Made by a program: the position numbers and the translations under genes
Part shown: piece after piece, positions 38,751 to 47,985 of the stretch
How positions within the stretch are numbered: position 1 is the first letter of the stretch
Layout: each line of letters starts with the position of its first letter
The notes under the pieces: model-generated
What the model saw: only the letters and a program-made list of their open reading frames with translations
Databases searched by the model: none
What the model was told of the DNA's origin: nothing
Origin: Stenotrophomonas sp. 24(2023)
Lineage (GTDB): Bacteria; Pseudomonadota; Gammaproteobacteria; Xanthomonadales; Xanthomonadaceae
Assembly (NCBI RefSeq): GCF_030913365.1
Contig: NZ_CP133160.1
Span: 558,001-622,000, forward strand
DNA length: 64,000 bases
Reading direction: 5' to 3'

Positions 38751-40406
38751 GTGACCGATGGCCGACGCTCAACCCTCCTGCCCCGCCTGCCGCAGATGCT
38801 GCTGTGGCTGGCCCTGCTGCTGCCGGGCCTGGCCCTGGCCCAGGAGTGGAACTACCGCGTCCGCCCCGGCGATACCTTGTGGGACCTGGGCGGCGCTTAC
38901 CTGAAACCCTCCGTACGCTGGCAGCAGCTGCAGCAGCACAATCGCATCGACAACCCGTACCGGCTGCCGCCGGGTGAACTGCTGCGCTTCCCGATCGCGT
39001 GGCTGCGGGTGGAACCGGCACCGGCGCGGGTGCTGGCCGTGCGCGGCAAAGCCGAACTGGATGCCGCCGACGGCAGCGTCACCCGTGCCCTGCAGGCCGG
39101 CGAACTGCTGCATATCGGCGATACCGTGCAGACCGCTGCCGACGCCAGCATCACCCTCGAGTTCGCCGACGCCTCGCGGCTGCAGCTGCGCGAGTATTCA
39201 CGCCTGCAGCTGGACCAGCTCAGCCGCTACGGGCGCACCGGCATGGTCGATACCCGGCTGCGGCTGCAGCAGGGCCGTGCCAGCAACCGGGTCACCCCGG
39301 CGCGCGGACCGGCATCGCGCTACATCATCGATGCTCCTACCGCGACCAGCAGCGTGCGCGGCACGGTGTTCCGGGTCAGTGCCGGCAGCGACACCCAGGC
39401 CGCCAGCACCGAAGTGCTGCAGGGCAAGGTGCAGGTCGGCAACCGCCATGGCCAGCGCCTGGTCGCCCCCGGGCAGGCCAGCCGCAGCCCCAGCAGCGAC
39501 GCATCGCCGGAAGCCACCGCCACGCTGCTGCCCGCCCCCCGCCTCCGCGATGACACCCTGCGGCTGGAGCCGTTGCCGGCCCTGCTGGGCTGGGAGCCGG
39601 TCGCCGGTGCCGCCAGCTACCGCGCCGAAGTCGTCCAGGCCGATGCGCCGGAGATCCTGCTGTTCGCCACCACCACCGCCGCGACCACGCTGGCGATCAG
39701 CGATCTGCCGCCCGGTCGCTTGCGCCTGCTGCTGCGCGCGATCGACGCACAGGGCGTGGAGGGCCGCGATGCAGAACGCGACTTCACGGTCAGCGACCAG
39801 CCGCCACCGCCACTGACGGTATCCCCGCTGCACGGGCAGACCCTCAACAGCGACCGCCCGCGCTTCCGCTGGAGCCAGGCCCCCGGCGCGGCCAGCAGCG
39901 TGGTGCAGGTGGCCGACGAGCCACTGTTCCGTGCGCCCCTGCGCGAACAGGCCGTCGAAGGCACCCAGGCTCGGCTGGCGCAGCCCTTGCCGCCCGGTAC
40001 GTACTACTGGCGGGTGGCATCACGCAGCGCCGGGGGACAGCAGGGCCGCTTCGGCCAGGCCTTGCCGCTGCAGCTGACCGACACGCCCGTGGACCCGGCA
40101 CTGCAGCCGCCCCAGGTGGCCCACGGTGAGCTGACCCTGCGCTGGCAGGCCGGCACGGAAGGCCAGCGCTACCGTGTCCAGGTCGATCGCCGCGGCGACT
40201 TCGCGCACCCGCTGCTGGACCAGCAGACCGAGCAGCCGCAGGTCAGTTTCAAGCGCCCCTGGCGGGGGCGGCTGCATGTCCGCGTGCAGTACATCGATGA
40301 CGATGGCCATGCCGGACCGTTCTCGCCGGCACAGCAGCTGGACCTGCCCTGCCGTGCCTGCTACGGCGCTGGCGGCGGCGCCGTGCTGCTCTGGCTGCTG
40401 TTGTGA
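38751..40406 (+). CDS. LysM and FecR domain periplasmic protein
   Basis: A 551-residue exported protein. Signal peptide about 1-30 (WLALLLPGLALAQ). A LysM-like domain follows (about 33-82: YRVRPGDTLWDLGGAY), which binds peptidoglycan. A FecR domain is at about 105-225 (GELLHIGDTVQTAADAS, TATSSVRGTVFRV), then fibronectin-like beta repeats (about 250-530), and a hydrophobic C-terminal tail. GTG 38751 is the best start; a TTG six codons upstream is also in frame. The stop overlaps the GTG of the downstream CHASE2 diguanylate cyclase by GTGA, so the two are translationally coupled and probably act together. Confidence 0.88.
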   Translation: MTDGRRSTLLPRLPQMLLWLALLLPGLALAQEWNYRVRPGDTLWDLGGAYLKPSVRWQQLQQHNRIDNPYRLPPGELLRFPIAWLRVEPAPARVLAVRGKAELDAADGSVTRALQAGELLHIGDTVQTAADASITLEFADASRLQLREYSRLQLDQLSRYGRTGMVDTRLRLQQGRASNRVTPARGPASRYIIDAPTATSSVRGTVFRVSAGSDTQAASTEVLQGKVQVGNRHGQRLVAPGQASRSPSSDASPEATATLLPAPRLRDDTLRLEPLPALLGWEPVAGAASYRAEVVQADAPEILLFATTTAATTLAISDLPPGRLRLLLRAIDAQGVEGRDAERDFTVSDQPPPPLTVSPLHGQTLNSDRPRFRWSQAPGAASSVVQVADEPLFRAPLREQAVEGTQARLAQPLPPGTYYWRVASRSAGGQQGRFGQALPLQLTDTPVDPALQPPQVAHGELTLRWQAGTEGQRYRVQVDRRGDFAHPLLDQQTEQPQVSFKRPWRGRLHVRVQYIDDDGHAGPFSPAQQLDLPCRACYGAGGGAVLLWLLL

Positions 40407-42028
40407 TCCGATCGCGCCTGCCCTGGCGGCAACGCCTGGCGCTGGCCGTGCTGGCCGGCGTGCTGACCACGCTGCTCAGCCATGGCCAGTTCCTGTGGCG
40501 GCAGGATGAAGCGGTGTACGACATGCTGGTCGGCCACTGGGACTATGCCCCCGACCCCAGCGTGCTGATCGTTGCCATCGATGAAGGCAGCCTGCAACGC
40601 ATCGGCCAATGGCCCTGGCCGCGTGGCGTCCACGCACGGCTGCTGGACCGGCTGACCGATGCCAGGGCCGCACGCGTCGCGCTGGACCTGATGCTGTCCG
40701 AACCCGACCGCCGCGACCCGGCGCAGGATGCACTGCTGGCCACCGCCATCCGGCGCAATGGCCAGGTCGTGCTGCCGGTACTGGCGGCCCCGGCCGCAGG
40801 CGACCGCATGGCCGAGGAACTGCTGCCCATCCCGCAGATCGCGGGCAGCGCCGCGGCGCTGGGCCATACCGATGTCGAAGTGGATGCCGACGGCGTGGCC
40901 CGCGGCCTGTACCTGCACGCCGGCATCGGCCGGCCGCGTTGGCCGGCCCTGGGCATGGCCCTGGCCGGCGAGCAGGCAGCGCGCGTGCATGGCCTGCCCG
41001 ACCCGGAGCCGGCGCAGGAGTCGCCTTACCAGTGGCGCCGCGACGACTACGTGCGCGTGCGCTATGCCGGACCGCCCGAACGGCTGCCACAGGTGTCCTA
41101 TGCCGATGTGCTGGAGGGGCGCATCGACGCCACGCTGCTGCACGGGCGGCGCATCGTGGTGGGCATGACCGCCAGCGGCATCGCCCCGCGCCTGCTGACA
41201 CCGACCACCCGCGAATACTGGATGAGCGGCAGCGAGTACCAGGCCAACATCGCCTCGATGCTGCTGCAGCACCGGCAGATCCAGGTCCTGCCGGTGCTGG
41301 CGCAACACCTGCTGGCCGGCCTGATGGCGGCGTTGTGCGTGCTGGTGCTCGGCCTGCGCCTGCCCTGGCTGGCTGCCGTGCTGGCCCTGCCGGCGCCGTT
41401 GCTGCTGTCCTGGCTGTTGTTGCGGGTGGGCTCGCTGTGGTGGGCACCGGCACCGGCGCTGGCCGGTATCGCAGGCGTGCTGGCGGTATGGCTGTTCCGG
41501 CGCATCCGCGCCTGGCATTACCAGGCCAACCGCGATGCGCTGACCGGCCTGGTCAACCGCCTGCGCTTCGAGCAGGGCCTGCAGCAGGAAATCGATGCCG
41601 CCCGCCGCAGCGGCAAACCGCTGAGCCTGGCCCTGATCGACGTGGACCATTTCAAGCAGCACAACGACCGCAACGGCCACCAGGCCGGTGACCAGGTGCT
41701 GCGCGATGTCGCGCACACGCTCGGCGCCCACGCTCGGCGCCCACGCGACATCGCCGCCCGCTATGGCGGCGATGAATTCGCGCTGGTGCTGCCGGATACC
41801 CCCACCGGCGGTGCGCGCCTTGTCATCGACAGCCTGATTGCCAGCGTGCGGCAGCAGGCGGCACCGGTGCCGGACGGCGAACTGCCGGTCACCCTGACCA
41901 TCGGCGTGTACACCTGCGTGCCCGATGCGCAGACCCAGCCGCGCCATTTCGTCGAAGCCGCCGATGCGGCGCTTTACCGGGCCAAGGCCGCCGGCCGCAA
42001 TGGTTACGTGATCGACGGCGGTCCCTGA
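40403..42028 (+). CDS. CHASE2 domain diguanylate cyclase
   Basis: A 541-residue inner-membrane sensor enzyme. A first transmembrane helix (about 12-30) leads to a periplasmic CHASE2 domain (about 32-290, DYAPDPSVLIVAIDEGSL; WPRGVHARLLDRL). Three transmembrane helices (about 300-365) follow, then a GGDEF domain (about 375-540). The active site GGDEF is intact at 455-459, and the inhibitory I-site RPRD is at 446-449, the correct five residues before, so feedback by cyclic di-GMP is expected. The start is GTG 40403 in a GTGA overlap with the LysM-FecR gene. The neighbouring cell-wall-binding protein is a likely input partner. Confidence 0.95.
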   Translation: MIRSRLPWRQRLALAVLAGVLTTLLSHGQFLWRQDEAVYDMLVGHWDYAPDPSVLIVAIDEGSLQRIGQWPWPRGVHARLLDRLTDARAARVALDLMLSEPDRRDPAQDALLATAIRRNGQVVLPVLAAPAAGDRMAEELLPIPQIAGSAAALGHTDVEVDADGVARGLYLHAGIGRPRWPALGMALAGEQAARVHGLPDPEPAQESPYQWRRDDYVRVRYAGPPERLPQVSYADVLEGRIDATLLHGRRIVVGMTASGIAPRLLTPTTREYWMSGSEYQANIASMLLQHRQIQVLPVLAQHLLAGLMAALCVLVLGLRLPWLAAVLALPAPLLLSWLLLRVGSLWWAPAPALAGIAGVLAVWLFRRIRAWHYQANRDALTGLVNRLRFEQGLQQEIDAARRSGKPLSLALIDVDHFKQHNDRNGHQAGDQVLRDVAHTLGAHARRPRDIAARYGGDEFALVLPDTPTGGARLVIDSLIASVRQQAAPVPDGELPVTLTIGVYTCVPDAQTQPRHFVEAADAALYRAKAAGRNGYVIDGGP

Positions 42029-42105
42029 CGCGCCTTGGCCCACGGGTGCAACATACGCATGCGAATGGCTAGACTGGCCGGGTCAACCCGCCCGCCTGGA
42101 ACCGC

Positions 42106-42558
42106 ATGAAAGCCAGCACCCTTCGCCTCGGCATGAACCTGTGGCCACCGTTCCTGTTCACTGGCATCCACGTCACCCGGATCAGCCCCGACTACCGGCA
42201 GATCGATGTCGCGCTGCGCCTGCGGCCCTGGAACCGCAACTATGTCGGCACTCATTTCGGCGGCAGCCTGTTCGCCATGACCGATCCGTTCTGGATGCTG
42301 GGCCTGCTGCACACCCTGGGTCGCGATTACTTCGTCTGGGACCGTGCCGGCGGGATCGAATTCCTCAAGCCCGGACGGGGAACCGTACGCACCACCTTCC
42401 GCATCGACGATGCCATGCTGGATGAACTGCGTGCCGCGGCCGCAGGCGGTGAAAAAGTGCTGCGCTGGTTCAGCAACGATGTCGTCGACGGCAACGGCGA
42501 GGTGGTCGCGCGCGTGCGCAAGCAGGTCTATGTGCGGCTCAAGCCTCACGCACGCTGA
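42106..42558 (+). CDS. DUF4442 hot-dog fold protein (thioesterase-like)
   Basis: A 150-residue cytoplasmic protein of the DUF4442 family. The segment NYVGTHFGGSLFAMTDPFWML matches the hot-dog fold region around the helix that carries the active site in related acyl-CoA thioesterases (PaaI/YiiD C-terminal). Activity on acyl-CoA or acyl carrier protein is inferred. ATG 42106 gives the usual MKASTLRLGMNLWPPFLF start. Downstream lies a bidirectional hairpin and the converging unknown gene. Confidence 0.88.
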   Translation: MKASTLRLGMNLWPPFLFTGIHVTRISPDYRQIDVALRLRPWNRNYVGTHFGGSLFAMTDPFWMLGLLHTLGRDYFVWDRAGGIEFLKPGRGTVRTTFRIDDAMLDELRAAAAGGEKVLRWFSNDVVDGNGEVVARVRKQVYVRLKPHAR

Positions 42559-42562
42559 CCTG

Positions 42563-42591
42563 TCCGGCCCGCGTCATCAGCGCGGGCCGGA
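42563..42591. terminator. Bidirectional hairpin
   Basis: A perfect 11-bp stem (TCCGGCCCGCG / CGCGGGCCGGA) with a 7-nt loop between two converging genes. Its right arm overlaps the stop region of the minus-strand gene. No T run. Confidence 0.55.
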
Positions 42592-43902
42592 GGCTGGCAC
42601 CAGCGGCACGCTGAGCACCGGCCCGGCCCTGTCCAGGACCGCCGGCGAGCGCCGCGCCACCTCCAGCCGCTGGCCATCGGCACTCACCACCGGAACGCGC
42701 GTGGATGAGCGCAGTGCGGCCGGCAGCGCTGCCAGGGCCTGGGCGGGCGCCCCTGGCTGCTGCCGCAGCCAGCGCTGCGTGGCAACCAGCCGCAGCATCG
42801 CCGCCGCATCCTGGCTGCGTGCGGCGTAAGGCTGCAGGGCCGCGCTGCCCATGTCGGCCAGCGTGCACCCCTGGGCATTGGCCAGGCAGGCCAGGCCCCG
42901 GCGAGGCGCCGCCGGCACCGGCAGGGGCTGGTCCTCGGCCAGCGCCCGGCGTGCCGGCGCGCCGCAGGCCCAGGCGTAGTAAGGAGCCCGGCGCAGGCGC
43001 GTGCGCGGGCCATCGAAGACCGGCCAGCCCCAGCGCAGCTGCACGCCGGGTACATCCAGCGCTGCCGAGACCTGCGCGAATTCACCGCGCATGGCCGGGC
43101 AGATGTCCTGCTCGTCGACCGCCATCGGCTGCAGCGCCGCCTGGCACGCGGCGGGCAAGGCCAGTGCCGCCGGCAGCTCCACCAGCATCTCGGCCAGCAG
43201 GTGGGCGTTGGTTTCCACCATGGCGGCACCGACCATGCTGACCACCAGCATGTCGCTGCCATGCACCAGCCGGCGACCGGCCAGGATGCCCTGGCAGGCC
43301 CCCTGCAGTGCTGCGGGGGTATCGCCATGCACGAAGGCCAGGGCATGCGCGGCCGGTGGGTCCAGCAACGGCAGCAGTTCCGGCAGCGCTGTCGTCACAT
43401 CGCCAGGACCGGTGCTGAAAGGCTGAAGGAACGCCCCATGATCGGCCAGCCGCGCCACGCGTGCATGCAGCGCCTCGTGGCCCTGATGGGCCGCGGCGAA
43501 CCGCCCGGGATCGGCACGGACCTGGGCCAGGCACCCCTCCCCGCGTGACGCACAGCGGCTGCCGGCCGGCATGGCCAGGTGCACCAGCGGTGGGCCCACG
43601 GCGAAAACGCCATCGCGGCTGCCTGGCGGTTGCTGCTCCCAGCGCGCCACCGCGCCGGCCAGCAGGCGCTCGCGCCCGGCCTCGTCGGCACCGTCGTATC
43701 CCAGTGACCACAGCAGTGCGGACCCATCCGGCCCCTGCACCGGCGCAGGCGCCTGCAGCGCCGCCAGGGCCTGCCGCTGGACGGCCGGCACCGGCCAGAA
43801 ACGCAACACCGCACCGCCCAGCACCAGCAGCAGCACCGCCGCCAGCGTGGCCATTCCCCACCTGCGCCTCCCCTTCAACACAGCGTCCCCTTTCCATGGC
43901 AT
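42577..43902 (-). CDS. Hypothetical membrane-anchored protein, function unknown
   Basis: A 441-residue protein with one N-terminal hydrophobic helix (about residues 20-36: LAAVLLLVLGGAVL) and a long non-cytoplasmic remainder, rich in Ala and Leu. Seven or more Cys are spread through it, some close together (SRCASRGEGC, ACLANAQGC), which suggests disulfides in the periplasm. No known domain is recognised. Starts are uncertain: ATG 43902, TTG 43878 (with AAGGGGA ahead) or ATG 43854. It is divergent from DUF502 and convergent with DUF4442. Confidence 0.7.
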   Translation of the reverse strand: MPWKGDAVLKGRRRWGMATLAAVLLLVLGGAVLRFWPVPAVQRQALAALQAPAPVQGPDGSALLWSLGYDGADEAGRERLLAGAVARWEQQPPGSRDGVFAVGPPLVHLAMPAGSRCASRGEGCLAQVRADPGRFAAAHQGHEALHARVARLADHGAFLQPFSTGPGDVTTALPELLPLLDPPAAHALAFVHGDTPAALQGACQGILAGRRLVHGSDMLVVSMVGAAMVETNAHLLAEMLVELPAALALPAACQAALQPMAVDEQDICPAMRGEFAQVSAALDVPGVQLRWGWPVFDGPRTRLRRAPYYAWACGAPARRALAEDQPLPVPAAPRRGLACLANAQGCTLADMGSAALQPYAARSQDAAAMLRLVATQRWLRQQPGAPAQALAALPAALRSSTRVPVVSADGQRLEVARRSPAVLDRAGPVLSVPLVPASGPR

Positions 43903-43956
43903 GGGATTACCCAAGCTGCAGCGTAAACGCGACGTGCGCACCGCTACAATGCGCGG

Positions 43957-44634
43957 ATGTCGCCCGAAGCCCCCCAACTCGTTCCGCGCCCCTCCCTGCA
44001 GCGCCTGCTGATCACCGGCCTGCTGACCCTGCTGCCGATCTGGCTGACCTGGGTGGTGGTCAAATTCGTCTTCGTGCTGCTGTCGGGCATTTCCAGTCCG
44101 GTAGTGGTGCCGCTGTCCGAGCAGATCGCCGCCTCGTTCCCGCACTACCTGGGCTGGGTCAAGGTCGAATGGATGCAGAACCTGATCGGGCTGGCTGCCA
44201 CCCTGCTGGTGATCCTCAGCGTGGGCGTGCTCAGCCGCCGGGTCATCGGCCAGCGCCTGCTGCGCTGGTTCGGTGCGGTGATCCGCCGCATTCCGCTGGC
44301 CAGCGTGATCTATGACAGCGCCAAGAAGCTGCTGGACATGCTGCAGACCGAACCGGGCAGCACCCAACGCGTGGTGCTGATCGACTTCCCGCACCGGGAC
44401 ATGAAATCGGTCGGCCTGGTCACCCGCGTCATCAAGGAGCACGGTACCGGCCGCGAGCTGGCCGCCGTGTATGTGCCGACCACGCCCAACCCGACCTCCG
44501 GCTATCTGGAAATCGTACCGGTGGAACTGCTGACCCCCACCGACTGGACCGTGGACCAGGCGATGAGCTTCATCATTTCCGGCGGCGCGGTCGCCCCGGA
44601 AACGGTGCCGTTCACCCGCGCCGGCGACCGCTGA
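43957..44634 (+). CDS. DUF502 family membrane protein
   Basis: A 225-residue protein with two N-terminal transmembrane helices (about 18-45 and 75-97) and a soluble C-terminal domain. The DUF502 signature is visible as RRIPLASVIYDSAKKLLDML (about 109-128) and VYVPTTPNPTSGYLEIVP. The family's function is not established; some plant members (COV1-like) act in trafficking. Only one base separates its stop from the downstream queuosine-precursor transporter start, so they are coupled. Confidence 0.92.
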   Translation: MSPEAPQLVPRPSLQRLLITGLLTLLPIWLTWVVVKFVFVLLSGISSPVVVPLSEQIAASFPHYLGWVKVEWMQNLIGLAATLLVILSVGVLSRRVIGQRLLRWFGAVIRRIPLASVIYDSAKKLLDMLQTEPGSTQRVVLIDFPHRDMKSVGLVTRVIKEHGTGRELAAVYVPTTPNPTSGYLEIVPVELLTPTDWTVDQAMSFIISGGAVAPETVPFTRAGDR

Positions 44635-44635
44635 G

Positions 44636-45409
44636 ATGAGCCACCGGCCGCTGCAGGACCGCGCCGTCCTGCTGTTCATCGTACTGGCCGCCTTTTTCTG
44701 CGCCAACGCCGTGCTGGCCGAACTGATCGGGGTGAAGATCTTCGCCCTGGAAGACACGCTGGGCATCGCGCCGCTGAACTGGAACCTGTTCGGCCAGACC
44801 GGCTCGCTCAGCTTCACCGCCGGCACGCTGCTGTGGCCGGTGGTGTTCATCATGACCGACACCATCAACGAGTTCTTCGGCAAGCGTGGCGTGCGCTTCA
44901 TCTCGTGGCTGGCCTGCGGCCTGATCGGCTATGGCTTCCTGTTCGCCTTTGCCGCCATTTCGCTGGCCCCGGCCGACTGGTGGGTGACCTCGATGAGCGG
45001 CCACGGGGTGCCCGATTACCAGGCCGCGTTCGCGGCCGTGTTCGGCCAGGGCATGTGGACCATCGCCGGTTCGCTGGTGGCCTTCATGATCGGGCAGCTG
45101 ATCGACGTGGCGGTGTTCCACCGCATCCGCCGCATCACCGGCGAACGCCACGTGTGGCTGCGCGCCACCGGCTCGACCGCCGTGTCGCAGCTGATCGACA
45201 GCTTCGTGGTGATCTGGATCGCCTTCGTGCTGGGCCCGCAGAAATGGCCGACCTCGCTGTTCCTGGCGGTCAGCAGCGTGAACTACGTCTACAAGATGGG
45301 CTTTGCGATCGTGCTCATCCCGTTGCTGTACCTGATGCGCCGCGCGATCACCCGCTACCTGGGCGAGGAACGTGCCGCGCAGCTGCGCGCCGATGCGGCG
45401 GCTGACTGA
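44636..45409 (+). CDS. Queuosine precursor transporter (YhhQ/VUT family)
   Basis: A 257-residue inner-membrane protein with about six helices. The DUF165/YhhQ pattern is clear: ELIGVKIF, then TDTINEFFGKRGVRFI (about 78-93), IGQLIDVAVFHRIRRITGERHVWLRA and STAVSQLIDSFVV. The family imports preQ0 or preQ1 for tRNA queuosine. ATG 44636 begins one base after the DUF502 stop. No preQ1 riboswitch was seen upstream, as expected for an internal operon gene. Confidence 0.93.
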   Translation: MSHRPLQDRAVLLFIVLAAFFCANAVLAELIGVKIFALEDTLGIAPLNWNLFGQTGSLSFTAGTLLWPVVFIMTDTINEFFGKRGVRFISWLACGLIGYGFLFAFAAISLAPADWWVTSMSGHGVPDYQAAFAAVFGQGMWTIAGSLVAFMIGQLIDVAVFHRIRRITGERHVWLRATGSTAVSQLIDSFVVIWIAFVLGPQKWPTSLFLAVSSVNYVYKMGFAIVLIPLLYLMRRAITRYLGEERAAQLRADAAAD

Positions 45410-45504
45410 CAGCGATACCGCTGCTGGCTGACTGCGCGCTGCTGGCTGGCCGTATGGGCCAGGATCGTGCAAGCTCCACGGTCTGTGTTCCACGGAAGCA
45501 ACCG

Positions 45505-47442
45505 ATGCCCCAGCCTGTACGCGCCCTGGCGCTCGCCATCGCCTCGTTGATGCTGTTCAGTGCCGTTCCCTCGGCCGAGGCGGCGAAGAAGAAGGCCACC
45601 CGCCCGACGGCCGCGCAGACGCGCCAGGCCGCCAAGCCCAAGGCCAAGCCAAGCGCCACCCCGGCCCCGCGGCGTGCCGCCGCCCCGGCCCGCCGTGCGG
45701 CACCGGCAGCGGTGCGCGCCCCGACCAAGGCCGTCCAGCTCGAGCGCCTGTACGAGGAGTACTGGGATGCGTCGATGCGGCTGAACCCGCTGCAGGCGAC
45801 CTTCCAGGGCGACAGCCGCTACAACGACCAGCTGCCCAACATCCTCTCCGCCGCCTGGCGCCAGCAGTCGCACGATTTCACCACCGAATGGCTGGGCAAG
45901 GTCGAGAAGATCGGCAGCGACGGCCTGCAGGGCCAGGACCTGCTCAGCTATGAGATGTTCGTGCGCGATGCGCGCGCGTCACTGGCCGCCGAGCGCTTCC
46001 CCTCGTGGATGCAGCCGATCAGCCAGTACTACAACCTCGGCAGCATCATGGCCATCCTGGGCGCCGGCGCCGGCGCGCAACCGTTCAACACGGTCAAGGA
46101 TTACGACGACTGGTCGCGGCGTTCGCTGGGCATCCCGACGCTGTTCGAGCAGGCCATCGACAACATGCGCCAGGGCATGAAGGCCGGCGTGGTGCAGCCG
46201 CGTGACCTGATGGAAAAAGTGCTGCCGCAGCTGGACGCGGTGATCAAGCCGACCGCCGAGGAAAGCATCTTCTGGTCGCCGATCCGCACCATGCCCGACA
46301 GCATCCCGGCCGAAGAAAAAGCCCGCATCAGCGCTGAATACAAGCGCATGATCGAGCTGCGCCTGATGCCGGCCTACCGTGCCCTGCGCGGCTTCATCGC
46401 CACCGAGTACCTGCCGGCCACCCGCAGCACCGATGGCATGGGCGCCCTGCCCGACGGCCAGGCGTGGTATGCCAACCTGATCGTGCAGGCCACCGCCACC
46501 GAGCAGACACCGGCCCAGCTGCATGCGCTGGGCGTGCAGCGCGTGCAGGCGCTGCAGGCCGATATCGCCGCGGTGATGAAGGACAACCGCATCCGCGGCA
46601 ACCAGACCAAGCTGCTGCGCACGCTGCGCAACGACCGCCAGTTCCAGTTCAACGATGCCGCCGCACTGCTGGCCCGCTACCAGGCCCTGCAGCAGCAGGT
46701 CGGCACGCGCCTGGGCACGGTGCTCGATACCCTGCCCAAGGCACCGCTGGAAGTGCGCGCGGTGGAGCCGGAGCGCGCGCTCACTGCCGCAGCAGCCAGC
46801 TACCAGCCGGCATTGCCCGGCCAGCCGGCGCTGCTGTACGTCAACACCCGCGACCTGCCCAGCCGCAAGCGCTGGAGCGTACCGGCGCAGTACCTGCACG
46901 AAGGCATCCCCGGCCATCACGTGCAGCTGGGCCTGCAGCAGGAGCTGGACAAGCTGCCGCGCTTCCGCCGCCAGGGCGGTGACCTGGCCTTCGTCGAAGG
47001 CTGGGGCCTGTATGCCGAAACGCTGGGCGACGAACTGGGCGTGTACAGCGATCCCTACGACCGTATCGGCTACCTGTACTCGCGCCTGCTGCGTGCCGCC
47101 CGCGTGGTGGCCGACACCGGCCTGCATGCGCAGGGCTGGAACAAGCAGCAGGCCGTGGCGTACCTGCAGAAATCGGCCGATCTGGGCGTGGACGATGCCA
47201 ACGCCGAAGTGGAACGCATGATGGCCCAGCCCGGCCAGGCACTGTCCAACGTGCTGGGCCTGCTGGCGATCACGCGCCTGCGCGAGCGTGCCCAGGCGGT
47301 ACAGGGGGCGGCCTTCGATGAGCGCCGCTTCCACGCCGAAGTGCTGAAGGATGGTTCGATGCCGCTGGACGTGCTGCAGCACAAGATCGAACGCTGGCTG
47401 GCACAGCCTGCGGCCGCTCCGGCCCCTGTGGCGACGCCCTGA
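45505..47442 (+). CDS. DUF885 family exported protein (metallopeptidase-like)
   Basis: A 645-residue exported protein. Signal peptide about 1-26 (cut after AEA), followed by a basic Lys/Pro/Ala linker (KKKATRPTAAQT..., about 27-75). The DUF885 domain runs to the end. It contains YLHEGIPGHHVQ (about 470-481), which is like a zinc-peptidase HExxxH motif, and later EGWGLYAE with a possible third ligand. Peptidase activity is inferred from these motifs. ATG 45505 opens the signal peptide. It lies 20 bases upstream of the VOC gene and may share its transcript. Confidence 0.9.
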   Translation: MPQPVRALALAIASLMLFSAVPSAEAAKKKATRPTAAQTRQAAKPKAKPSATPAPRRAAAPARRAAPAAVRAPTKAVQLERLYEEYWDASMRLNPLQATFQGDSRYNDQLPNILSAAWRQQSHDFTTEWLGKVEKIGSDGLQGQDLLSYEMFVRDARASLAAERFPSWMQPISQYYNLGSIMAILGAGAGAQPFNTVKDYDDWSRRSLGIPTLFEQAIDNMRQGMKAGVVQPRDLMEKVLPQLDAVIKPTAEESIFWSPIRTMPDSIPAEEKARISAEYKRMIELRLMPAYRALRGFIATEYLPATRSTDGMGALPDGQAWYANLIVQATATEQTPAQLHALGVQRVQALQADIAAVMKDNRIRGNQTKLLRTLRNDRQFQFNDAAALLARYQALQQQVGTRLGTVLDTLPKAPLEVRAVEPERALTAAAASYQPALPGQPALLYVNTRDLPSRKRWSVPAQYLHEGIPGHHVQLGLQQELDKLPRFRRQGGDLAFVEGWGLYAETLGDELGVYSDPYDRIGYLYSRLLRAARVVADTGLHAQGWNKQQAVAYLQKSADLGVDDANAEVERMMAQPGQALSNVLGLLAITRLRERAQAVQGAAFDERRFHAEVLKDGSMPLDVLQHKIERWLAQPAAAPAPVATP

Positions 47443-47462
47443 GCACGAGGACCGTACCTGCC

Positions 47463-47864
47463 ATGGCCACCGACGCCGCCCTGCTGGGCATCCACCATGC
47501 CGCACTGATCTGCAGCGACTACGCCCGCTCGAAGGACTTCTACGTGCGCGTGCTTGGCCTGCGCGTGCTGGCCGAGAACCATCGGCCCGCACGCGGTTCA
47601 TGGAAACTGGACCTGGCCCTGCCCGATGGCGGCCAGCTGGAACTGTTCTCCTTCCCTGCGCCGCCCCCCCGGCCCAGCCGGCCCGAGGCGCAGGGCCTGC
47701 GCCACCTGGCCTTCCGGGTGGCGGCACTGGAACCGTTCATCGCCCGCCTGGCCGCCGAAGGCGTCGCCTGCGAACCGATCCGCGTGGACGAGTACACCGG
47801 CGCCCGCTTCACTTTCTTCGCCGACCCGGACGGGCTGCCGCTGGAGCTGTACGAAACCGTTTGA
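47463..47864 (+). CDS. VOC family (YaeR-like) metalloprotein
   Basis: A 133-residue protein with the vicinal oxygen chelate fold. It resembles YaeR/glyoxalase-like proteins: LLGIHHAALICSDYARSKDFYVRVLGL at the start, GLRHLAFRV in the middle and FTFFADPDGLPLELYE at the end. Metal ligands His11, Glu59 (QLELF), His80 (LRHLAF) and Glu129 (LELYE) are present. The substrate is unknown. It is 20 bases after the DUF885 gene and is followed by a repeat-rich gap. Confidence 0.9.
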   Translation: MATDAALLGIHHAALICSDYARSKDFYVRVLGLRVLAENHRPARGSWKLDLALPDGGQLELFSFPAPPPRPSRPEAQGLRHLAFRVAALEPFIARLAAEGVACEPIRVDEYTGARFTFFADPDGLPLELYETV

Positions 47865-47890
47865 TCGTTCCCCCGTTTGTCCCTGCACGC

Positions 47891-47961
47891 CATCCACGCA
47901 TGGCGTGGATCTACAGAAGCCTTCTCAGCCCGGCATTCATCCACGCATGGCGTGGATCTAC
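47891..47961. repeat. Two direct SMAG/REP copies
   Basis: Two identical 24-base copies (47,891-47,914 and 47,938-47,961) lie in the same orientation with a 23-base spacer. On the minus strand each reads GTAGATCCACGC-CA-TGCGTGGATG, a GTAG head plus an 8-10-bp hairpin. REP pairs are more often inverted, so a direct pair is of note. They are almost identical to the copy at 3985. Confidence 0.85.
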
Positions 47962-47985
47962 GACAGATCGCGGAAAACTGTCGAA

